From contig CASEDW010000222.1 of assembly GCA_949286775.1 (NCBI GenBank), positions 1-8,200 of the forward strand: a DNA stretch of 8,200 nt. Direction: 5' to 3'. The translations under genes were made by a program, and so were the position numbers. Within the stretch, counting starts at the first letter, position 1, and every line of letters begins with the position of its first letter. Source of the DNA: an uncultured Eubacteriales bacterium (lineage in GTDB: Bacteria; Bacillota; Clostridia; Lachnospirales; Lachnospiraceae). Under the pieces are notes generated by a model. The model worked only from the letters and a program-made list of their open reading frames with translations, was not told the origin of the DNA and searched no databases. Positions 1-5,982 of the stretch are shown here, piece by piece.

Positions 1-441
1 CTCGTGAGGATAACTGTTTCCAAGTCTTCTTGCAAGTCCTACGAGATCCATCAGCTCATCAACACGTTTATTTACTTCTTCTTTTGATTTAAACATTTTT
101 GCCGTGATGATAGGTTCTGATATCAAAGTTCTGATATTCATACGCGGATCAAGAGATGCATAGGGATCCTGGAAAATCATCTGAATCCTGCTTCTGTATG
201 GCGCAAACTCTTTCTTTTTTAGTGACGCTATATCAACTCCGTCAAAAATAATCTGTCCCGATGTCGGCTCATGAAGCTTCATGATGCATTTGCCAAGGGT
301 GGATTTTCCGCATCCCGACTCTCCTACTACGCCAAGAGTAGTGCCTTTTTCAATATTGATGCTTACGCCGTCAACAGCATGAAGCGTTCCGGCAGGCGTA
401 GCAAAATATTTTTTCAAATCTTTTATTTCCATTAATGACAT
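1..441 (-). CDS. Oligopeptide/dipeptide ABC transporter ATP-binding protein, F-type (partial, C-terminus missing)
   Basis: This is the second ATPase subunit (OppF/DppF type) of the transporter encoded just upstream. It would sit on the cytoplasmic face of the membrane and pair with the D-type ATPase to power import. I translated 147 codons from the ATG at 441. They contain the Walker A motif GESGCGKST (about residues 42-50) and a Q-loop in MIFQDPYASLDP (from about residue 88). The visible protein ends at the window edge with NSYPHE, immediately before the place where the SGGQ signature is expected, so signature, Walker B and H-loop lie outside. The ATG at 441 is favoured over the in-frame ATG at 432 because AAGGGGG lies 9 bases upstream of it; the ATG at 446 is out of frame and stops at once. 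The gene begins 14 bases after the D-type ATPase stop, consistent with one operon. The family is clear; the substrate cannot be told from an ATPase. Confidence 0.93.
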   Translation of the reverse strand, partial: MSLMEIKDLKKYFATPAGTLHAVDGVSINIEKGTTLGVVGESGCGKSTLGKCIMKLHEPTSGQIIFDGVDIASLKKKEFAPYRSRIQMIFQDPYASLDPRMNIRTLISEPIITAKMFKSKEEVNKRVDELMDLVGLARRLGNSYPHE

Positions 442-450
442 TTCATTGTT

Positions 451-458
451 CCCCCTTA
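451..458 (-). promoter_or_regulatory. Ribosome binding site of the F-type ATPase, overlapping the upstream stop codon
   Basis: Read on the minus strand, TAAGGGGG contains the TAA stop of the D-type ATPase (458-456) and an AAGGGGG Shine-Dalgarno sequence (457-451), 9 bases from the ATG at 441. It differs from the ideal AAGGAGG at one base, which can still pair with 16S rRNA through a G-U wobble. It fixes the start choice for the downstream gene. Confidence 0.75.
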
Positions 459-1454
459 TTTACACTGAAAGCAATGAACAAAATGACCGGGTTCGATCTC
501 TACCAGTTTCGGATCGCCCTGTTTGCAGGCATCGCATCTCTTATCACAGCGATCATAAAAACTGCAGTACGGAGGAAGATCCATCGGATCGGCCACAAGG
601 CCTGAAACCGGCGATAATCTTCTGACATCTTTGTCAAGACTCGGAATCGCTCCCATAAGACCCAATGTATACGGATGTTTCGGATTATCAAAAATATGTT
701 CCAAAGTACCGTATTCCACAATTTCTCCGGCATATACGATTGCACACTTATCACATGTCTCGGCTACGATACCGAGGTCATGAGTGATCATAATCATTGC
801 CATGTCTTTTTTCTGCTGAAGATCTTTCATCATCTTGAGCACCTGTGCCTGAATTGTTACGTCAAGCGCAGTTGTAGGCTCATCGGCAATCAAAACATCC
901 GGTTCACAGGCCAGTGCGATAGCTATTATGATACGCTGTTTCATACCGCCGGAAAACTGATGCGGATACTCTTTATAACGCTCCGGAAGAATTCCTACTA
1001 CTTCCATCATTTCGCAGGCTTTCTCAACAGCTTCTTTCTTTGAACATTTGGTATGCAGCTGAATAACTTCCGCAATCTGATCTCCGACGTATCTTGTCGG
1101 ATTGAGCGCAGTCATCGGATCCTGAAAGATCATACTGATATTATTTCCTCGCATCTTCTGCATCTTTTTTGCGGAAATCATTTCAGGCTTTCCTTCCTTG
1201 CCGGGATATAATATTTTCTCGCCGCAGATTTCAATTTCACCTTCAATAATATTTGTAGGCGGGAACGGCAGCAGGTTCATCATGGAAAGCGCGATAGTCG
1301 TCTTTCCCGCGCCTGTCTCTCCAACAAGTCCGAGCACCTCGCCTTTTTTTATATCAAAGCTGACACCATTGACAGCTTCTACAATTCCTTCTTCTGTTTC
1401 ATAATGTACTACCAGATCCTTTACGGATACTACGGTATTGTTCTCCTGATTCAT
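456..1454 (-). CDS. Oligopeptide/dipeptide ABC transporter ATP-binding protein, D-type
   Basis: This 332-residue ATPase subunit hydrolyses ATP to drive import through the B and C permeases. All nucleotide-binding motifs are intact: Walker A GETGAGKTT at 45-53, Q-loop Gln111, signature FSGGMKQR at 167-174, Walker B VLIADEPTTALD at 187-198, and H-loop His225. The C-terminal extension typical of Opp/Dpp ATPases starts near HPYTLGLMGAIP (260-271). It carries cysteines 297, 303, 310 and 328, with C-x5-C-x6-C spacing, matching the [4Fe-4S] site reported for mycobacterial OppD/DppD; Cys307 and Cys331 are extra. The length is usual for the family. The ATG at 1454 has AAGGAGG five bases upstream. The gene follows the C permease by 12 bases and precedes the F ATPase by 14. 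D-type identity is supported by the order B-C-D-F and the cysteine-rich tail. The imported substrate is unknown; many clostridial members carry oligosaccharides rather than peptides. Confidence 0.96.
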   Translation of the reverse strand: MNQENNTVVSVKDLVVHYETEEGIVEAVNGVSFDIKKGEVLGLVGETGAGKTTIALSMMNLLPFPPTNIIEGEIEICGEKILYPGKEGKPEMISAKKMQKMRGNNISMIFQDPMTALNPTRYVGDQIAEVIQLHTKCSKKEAVEKACEMMEVVGILPERYKEYPHQFSGGMKQRIIIAIALACEPDVLIADEPTTALDVTIQAQVLKMMKDLQQKKDMAMIMITHDLGIVAETCDKCAIVYAGEIVEYGTLEHIFDNPKHPYTLGLMGAIPSLDKDVRRLSPVSGLVADPMDLPPYCSFYDRCDKRCDACKQGDPKLVEIEPGHFVHCFQCK

Positions 1455-1466
1455 AGCGCCTCCTTA

Positions 1467-2372
1467 TTATTTCAGTCTCGGATCAAACGCATCTCGAAGT
1501 CCGTCACCTAACATGTTAAATGCAAGAATCGTCAGCAGGATCATACATGCCGGGAAAATAACCATGTGCGGATATGCCGTGAAAAATCCTTTTCCTTCAC
1601 TTAATATAAGTCCCCACTCAGGTGTAGGAGGATTAAGGCCTACTCCCAAATAACTTAACGATGCCATCATATTGATAGAGAATCCCATAAGACCAACGAC
1701 AAAAATGACCATTACTCCGACTGCATTCGGAATCATATGCTTAAAGATCATTTTCCACTGTCCGACGCCGATTGCTCTTGACGATTCTACATAATCAGCA
1801 TTTTTAACATTTAAGATAGCCTCACGGCAGTTTCGCGATACCGTCGGCAGCGTTGATATGGATATAGCCGCAACCATCTGCGGAACTCCGTTTCCGAGAG
1901 CCGCAGTTATCGAAATAGCCATCAGTATCTGCGGAATAGCCTGAAAAACATCCATGATTCTCATGATAACCTCGTCTACCATACCGCCGAAATATCCGGC
2001 GATGATTCCGAGCATGCCGCCTGTCAGGAAAGAGCATATTACACAGATAAGCCCGAGCAAAAGAGAATATCTTGCTCCGTAAATAATTCTGCTCAAAATA
2101 TCACGTCCGTAGTTATCTGTTCCGAAGAGATGTTCCGCACTCGGAAGTGAATACGCCGCCGCATAATCCTGATGCTGATAATCAAAAGGCGCGAGGGCAT
2201 TTGCGAATATTGCCACTACTACAAGCGCAAGGATGATGCAAAGACCTATGATAGCAGTTTTATTTCTTGTAAAACGTCTCCAAGCGTCTTTCCCCGGAGA
2301 ATATACTTTTATAACTTTTCCGCCATTTTTCTTCTTAAATTTTTCTATGGCAGGTGTTGAACGTTTTGACAT
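1467..2372 (-). CDS. Oligopeptide/dipeptide ABC transporter permease, C-type
   Basis: This 301-residue inner-membrane permease would form the translocation channel with the B-type permease. A basic cytoplasmic N-terminus leads into a first membrane helix at about 39-61. The family motif HLFGTDNYGRDILSRIIYGAR follows at 81-101, then further hydrophobic segments near 103-126, 139-158, 163-178, 219-243 and 268-288, giving the expected six. The EAA loop that docks on the ATPase is visible at about 196-216 (ESSRAIGVGQWKM and IPN). The C-terminus GDGLRDAFDPRLK is typical of OppC/DppC proteins. The ATG at 2372 is served by AAGGGGG nine bases upstream, overlapping the permease B stop. The gene ends in two tandem stop codons (TAATAA), the second overlapping the Shine-Dalgarno sequence of the D ATPase. 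The family call is secure; substrate is not determined. Confidence 0.95.
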   Translation of the reverse strand: MSKRSTPAIEKFKKKNGGKVIKVYSPGKDAWRRFTRNKTAIIGLCIILALVVVAIFANALAPFDYQHQDYAAAYSLPSAEHLFGTDNYGRDILSRIIYGARYSLLLGLICVICSFLTGGMLGIIAGYFGGMVDEVIMRIMDVFQAIPQILMAISITAALGNGVPQMVAAISISTLPTVSRNCREAILNVKNADYVESSRAIGVGQWKMIFKHMIPNAVGVMVIFVVGLMGFSINMMASLSYLGVGLNPPTPEWGLILSEGKGFFTAYPHMVIFPACMILLTILAFNMLGDGLRDAFDPRLK

Positions 2373-2381
2373 ATTATCTTA

Positions 2382-2389
2382 CCCCCTTA
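2382..2389 (-). promoter_or_regulatory. Ribosome binding site of permease C, overlapping the permease B stop codon
   Basis: The minus strand reads TAAGGGGG, where TAA (2389-2387) ends permease B and AAGGGGG (2388-2382) is the Shine-Dalgarno sequence nine bases before the permease C ATG. The same eight bases with the same spacing occur at 451-458 between the two ATPase genes. Confidence 0.75.
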
Positions 2390-3361
2390 CGCCGCCTTCT
2401 GCATTCTCTGTTTAATCTTAATTTTGCGGCTGTTTTTTAATACAGAATCTCTCAGACGAGGATTGATATAAACGAAACTGATATCAACAAGAATATTTAT
2501 AATAGTAAAGACGATTGCCAAAAATAACACGCCGCCCTGAATAGCCGGGAAATTTCTTGCTGTAATAGCATCGCCTATGTATTTTCCTATTCCCGGAAGG
2601 CCGAATACTGTTTCAACTATAAGCGCTCCTCCGAGCTGATTTCCTATCTGGACTCCGATATTGGACGCAATCGGAATAAAAGCGTTTCGAAGCGCATGCT
2701 TCGTAATGATCTTATTTTCTGTCTGTCCTTTTGCTCTTGCTGTACGGATATAATCCTGACGTATTACCTCAAGGAAACTTGATCTTGTGATACGGGTGTA
2801 GTTAGAAAGTGATGCAAGCGCAATACATATCATAGGAAGAATAAAGCTCGTCCATCCCTGCAGGCCTACAGCCGGCACCAAGTGCAGCTGTACCGAGAAA
2901 ATAGAAATCAATACAAGCGCCAGTACAAATCCGGGACACGCCGCAAAAAACATTGATCCTACAAGCGTCACACTGTCAACCCACGAATATTGGTGCAAGG
3001 CCGAATAAACTCCCAGCGATACACCCAAGATAACTCCGATTACAACTCCTCCGAAACATACGATCAATGTATATGGGAATCTCTGAAGTATTTCATCAAG
3101 TACATTCTGATGTGTGGTATATGACTCGCCGAAATCGCCTCTTAAGACATCTCCAACATAATTTACAAACTGTACAGGCAAAGGATCGTTAAGTCCAAGC
3201 TCTTCTCTTTTGGCTTCACGCTCCTCTTCAGTAGCTGTTGTCGGTAAAATCTGATCGACCGGATCGCCGGGCGTAACTGCTCTGAGTGCGAAGATAATAA
3301 TCATAACGCCAAGCATAATCGGAATCATCAGTAAGACTCTTCTTACTATAAATCTAATCAT
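2387..3361 (-). CDS. Oligopeptide/dipeptide ABC transporter permease, B-type
   Basis: This 324-residue inner-membrane permease is the first gene of the transporter operon. The N-terminus MIRFIVRRVLLMIPIMLGV and first helix (about 9-29) are typical of OppB/DppB. A periplasm-facing stretch follows with TPGDP (30-34) and LRGDFGESY (73-81), both characteristic. More membrane segments appear near 98-122, 130-156, 171-187, 228-248 and 276-298. The EAA loop is at about 205-227 (RTARAKGQTENKI, then KHALRNAF), and FGLPGIGKY at 253-261 is a further family signature. The ATG at 3361 has AAAGGAGA seven bases upstream. The gene lies about 130 bases downstream of a strong terminator, so it probably has its own promoter in 3362-3490; that stretch is very A/T-rich but I found no convincing -35/-10 pair. 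No solute-binding protein gene precedes it, although such genes often flank these operons. The basic tail (310-320, RKIKIK) is unremarkable. Confidence 0.95.
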   Translation of the reverse strand: MIRFIVRRVLLMIPIMLGVMIIIFALRAVTPGDPVDQILPTTATEEEREAKREELGLNDPLPVQFVNYVGDVLRGDFGESYTTHQNVLDEILQRFPYTLIVCFGGVVIGVILGVSLGVYSALHQYSWVDSVTLVGSMFFAACPGFVLALVLISIFSVQLHLVPAVGLQGWTSFILPMICIALASLSNYTRITRSSFLEVIRQDYIRTARAKGQTENKIITKHALRNAFIPIASNIGVQIGNQLGGALIVETVFGLPGIGKYIGDAITARNFPAIQGGVLFLAIVFTIINILVDISFVYINPRLRDSVLKNSRKIKIKQRMQKAA

Positions 3362-3490
3362 TTTCCGTTCTCCTTTGCTAAATTTTTCGTTAAAATTCTG
3401 ATGCTATTATTTTACTTCTGTTTTTTGTCTTCTTCTTCTGATGTATTAAGTTGAATCCATGTTAAAATATGATTACAAAAAGTCCTAAAG

Positions 3491-3534
3491 AAAAAACCGG
3501 TAAAAAAACTGTAGTGTTTTTTTACCGGTTTTTT
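3491..3534 (-). terminator. Rho-independent terminator after the AraC/GH39 regulator gene (bidirectional structure)
   Basis: A perfect 19-bp inverted repeat (arms 3491-3509 and 3516-3534) encloses a 6-base loop at 3510-3515. Each arm has CCGG flanked by runs of A or T, so on either strand the hairpin ends in a run of six T. It lies 20 bases past the stop of the regulator gene at 3555, and would separate that gene from the transporter operon. There is no opposing gene on the plus strand for it to serve, so its symmetry may be incidental. Confidence 0.92.
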
Positions 3535-3554
3535 CTTACATTATATGATCTGAT

Positions 3555-5858
3555 TTATTTTACACTGTTCTCAACATCATACATAATCTCCACTCCTTTA
3601 ATTTCCAAAGGGTTTAAGACAAAATCCAGATTAAGCCGTCCATCAGTACAATTCGCATATGAATTTGTTACATCCGGCAGCGTATAAAATTCAAGCCATC
3701 TGCCGTCGTCATTTGCCGCATTGCCTCCTTTATGTATCCACGCATCAAGAATCGAACATCTCTCTTTATTAAAGGAAAACTGACGCACATGATACCTGTG
3801 ATCCTCCATACCGGTAAGTTCCACATGAAAAGTCTTATTCTTAAGTCTGTCAAGATACAATTCCGTATCGTTAATATCCATATCAACGGCATCGTTTGTA
3901 TAAAAAAGATAATTCAAATGCGAATAATTATATAAAATGATCCTAAGTCTGTGATCTGATATCTTTGTCACGATACAGCCGGGTTCTGAGCAAATCACTT
4001 GCGTACCTATTCCACGCATCGTACGAAGCAAAATACAAACAGGCTTCGGAACTCCGTTTCGAAGCACCATACCGTTTCCTCCGGTCACTACATGCTGCGT
4101 GTTTTTCAAGCCTTCGATTCCATCTACCCAACGGCCAAAGGCCAAATATTTAACATATCCGAGACATTCGCGATACACTTTTAACATGTAGCATGCTTTC
4201 CAGAGACTGTCGTTCAGATAGCATCTTTTATGATAAAAGCTGTCCGCGTAATTCGCATGAATCGGTATATTATCTAAATCAAGCATTCTCATTGCTTTTT
4301 TCAGACGGGCAAGCGATTTTCGAATGCAATACGGATCTGCAACAGGTCTTCTGTTGTTCTTCGCGTTTAATGTATACGGATGCAGCTTTATTGAAAGAAA
4401 ATCAGGACAAATTTCTTCTATTGCCCACGGAGTTATGATTTCCGCTTCTCTTCCTATATGATCAAGAAGCTCAACACCCGAACCGCCTATTTTTACATTT
4501 TGCATATAACTGCCGACCTGTTTTTTGAAATAATTATAGATTTCAAAATAATCTCTTTTATTTGGATATCCTTCTTCGTATTCAAACATGCGTAATTCAA
4601 AATAAATCGGCAGATAATTATTATAGTTCGCTGCAACATGCCAAACGAGCATATCAAGAGCCCTTATAAAATTTTCTTTGAGCTTATCCTGCTGTAACAT
4701 CTGTTTGATCTGCGAATTTTTCGGTCTTCCGATCTCGATATATGGAATCATTCCCTCCTTCAAACAAAACTTCAGAAACTGATCCAGCAAAATAAAGTCT
4801 GTATTATCTACTTCTCTCTGATATATCTCCTCAGGAATCACATTCCATACTCTGAATATTTTCATGTCGATTTCGCTTCGTTCTTTAATGATGTCATGAC
4901 TGAATGTAACATCTGAGCATGTGGATAGTGGGCCTATATTTATAAGAGAATTCATATCAGTATTGCTGCAGAGTATCTTTCGTATATCTACATCTACCTG
5001 ACACTCATCTCCTGCGTCAGGTGTTTCTTCGGCCTTCAAAAGTTTTAAGTGTTCTTTCAGATATTGAGATTTCTTTGCAGCCGCATCTGCCTCTTCATGT
5101 TTTTCTCTTTCTTCATTATATTTTTTTCGATAGTCCGTAGGCTGAACGCCATATACTTCTTTAAAAAGTTTATAAAATGATGAGATACTGGAAAAACCAT
5201 GCTTCAGCGCAATGGTTGTAATGCTTGCATCAGTATTTATAATCTTTTCAGTAGCCTGTTCAAGTCTCAGCTGATTCAGATAATTTATAAAATTCTGCCC
5301 GAACTTTTTCTTAAACATTCTTGACAGATATGCTGACGAAAAATGGAATTCGTCCGCAAGGTTCTGAAGCGAAATATCCTCACTGTAATGCTGATATAAA
5401 TAGGATCTGATCTGTCTTACAATATCATCTTTATCAACCGGATCCTTAAAATATGTTTCCAGCAAATGAAGAATCTCATAACACAAACTGCTCCTGTGGA
5501 AACTGTCTTTTCCGATGCCGCTCTGCTCTTCCCAAAGTATTTTCATAAATCTTGTTCTGATCGCGTCAAGTATCGACTCGTCTTTAGAATCTACAGAACA
5601 AAACTCAACACCGTTAAGACGGCTGCTGACTTCAGGCGAAAAGATAAGTTTAGCAACAAACGTATCGTCTGTTTTTCCTACGATCCTGTGCATGTCACCG
5701 CTGTGAATATAAAGCATATCTTCTTTTTTAATAAATTGCTTTCTGTTGTCCTCCAAAAAGACCATGCATTCTCCACGTATCACATATAAAAGTTCGCTGT
5801 TCGAATGTGAATGTTCTTTTTCTTTCGGTATTAATACCAACCGTAAATCAAAATCCAC
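3555..5858 (-). CDS. AraC-family regulator fused to a GH39-like (beta-xylosidase-like) sensor domain, catalytic residues apparently lost
   Basis: This 767-residue protein joins three parts. Residues about 1-75 form a cupin, with His16, His18, Glu22 and His57 in the usual ligand or metal positions (HSHSNSELLYVIRGE, later GDMHRI). Residues about 145-247 form an AraC DNA-binding domain with two helix-turn-helix units (near 162-183 and 211-233) and the closing GVQPTDYRKKY. A charged linker (about 245-285) leads to a GH39-like barrel (about 290-620) and a beta-rich tail. GH39 landmarks include FRVWNV (335-340), IYFELRMFE (418-426), KIGGSG (456-461) and GGNGMVLRNGVPKP (593-606). Where family enzymes have the WNEP acid/base, this protein has RMFE (Phe425); where they have H-x-T-E, it has HANY (Tyr537). 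No signal peptide is seen. I infer a cytoplasmic sugar-responsive regulator, possibly of the transporter operon or the sulfatase genes. The start is GTG, with GGAGGG six bases upstream. Active glycosidase function is unlikely but not excluded. Confidence 0.9.
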   Translation of the reverse strand: MDFDLRLVLIPKEKEHSHSNSELLYVIRGECMVFLEDNRKQFIKKEDMLYIHSGDMHRIVGKTDDTFVAKLIFSPEVSSRLNGVEFCSVDSKDESILDAIRTRFMKILWEEQSGIGKDSFHRSSLCYEILHLLETYFKDPVDKDDIVRQIRSYLYQHYSEDISLQNLADEFHFSSAYLSRMFKKKFGQNFINYLNQLRLEQATEKIINTDASITTIALKHGFSSISSFYKLFKEVYGVQPTDYRKKYNEEREKHEEADAAAKKSQYLKEHLKLLKAEETPDAGDECQVDVDIRKILCSNTDMNSLINIGPLSTCSDVTFSHDIIKERSEIDMKIFRVWNVIPEEIYQREVDNTDFILLDQFLKFCLKEGMIPYIEIGRPKNSQIKQMLQQDKLKENFIRALDMLVWHVAANYNNYLPIYFELRMFEYEEGYPNKRDYFEIYNYFKKQVGSYMQNVKIGGSGVELLDHIGREAEIITPWAIEEICPDFLSIKLHPYTLNAKNNRRPVADPYCIRKSLARLKKAMRMLDLDNIPIHANYADSFYHKRCYLNDSLWKACYMLKVYRECLGYVKYLAFGRWVDGIEGLKNTQHVVTGGNGMVLRNGVPKPVCILLRTMRGIGTQVICSEPGCIVTKISDHRLRIILYNYSHLNYLFYTNDAVDMDINDTELYLDRLKNKTFHVELTGMEDHRYHVRQFSFNKERCSILDAWIHKGGNAANDDGRWLEFYTLPDVTNSYANCTDGRLNLDFVLNPLEIKGVEIMYDVENSVK

Positions 5859-5864
5859 TTTATT

Positions 5865-5870
5865 CCCTCC
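5865..5870 (-). promoter_or_regulatory. Ribosome binding site that fixes the GTG start of the AraC/GH39 gene
   Basis: GGAGGG on the minus strand ends six bases before the GTG at 5858. The only nearby upstream ATG (5872) is in another frame and reaches a stop after 13 codons, so GTG is the best-supported start. The 46 bases between here and the preceding terminator are A/T-rich. The element TTAAAAT (about 5893-5899) could act as a -10 box, but no good -35 partner is evident. Confidence 0.7.
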
Positions 5871-5904
5871 ATACGCACGATGTGATAATGAGAAATTTTA
5901 ACAT

Positions 5905-5959
5905 AAAAAAATACAGAATAAAAGCAGAGCACTTTACAATAAACTCTCTTTTATTCCGT
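5905..5959 (-). terminator. Rho-independent terminator after the sulfatase gene
   Basis: On the minus strand a 12-base arm (5959-5948, ACGGAATAAAAG) pairs with 5924-5913 (CTTTTATTCTGT) with one G-U pair. Inside, AGAG/CTCT and TTTA/TAAA can extend the stem with a small bulge. A run of seven T (5911-5905) follows one base after the stem. It lies 24 bases past the sulfatase stop and 46 bases before the regulator's GTG, so it likely ends the sulfotransferase-sulfatase transcript and limits read-through into the regulator. Confidence 0.82.
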
Positions 5960-5982
5960 ATTAAATATGGTATGAAAGTATT

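Noticed and set aside
2686..2703. A short inverted repeat (CGAAGC, 4-base loop, GCTTCG) inside permease B
   Set aside because: It is inside conserved coding sequence near the EAA loop, has no T run, and six-base stems arise often by chance.
3362..3490. Possible promoter for the transporter operon
   Set aside because: The stretch is A/T-rich with TAAAAT- and TTAACA-like hexamers, but no pair has a 16-18 base spacing, so I do not list a promoter.
1878..4060. A 14-base match (CGGAACTCCGTTTC) near 1878 and again near 4047
   Set aside because: Both copies encode NGVP in unrelated proteins (permease C and the GH39-like domain); this is coincidence of codon choice, not a mobile repeat.
5466..5789. 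A 107-codon plus-strand open frame opposite the AraC/cupin region
   Set aside because: It lies wholly within a well-supported gene on the other strand and shows no family features.
5859..5872. A 13-codon open frame starting at ATG 5872 ahead of the AraC/GH39 gene, as a leader peptide
   Set aside because: It has no ribosome binding site of its own and overlaps the Shine-Dalgarno sequence of the main gene; it is more likely incidental.
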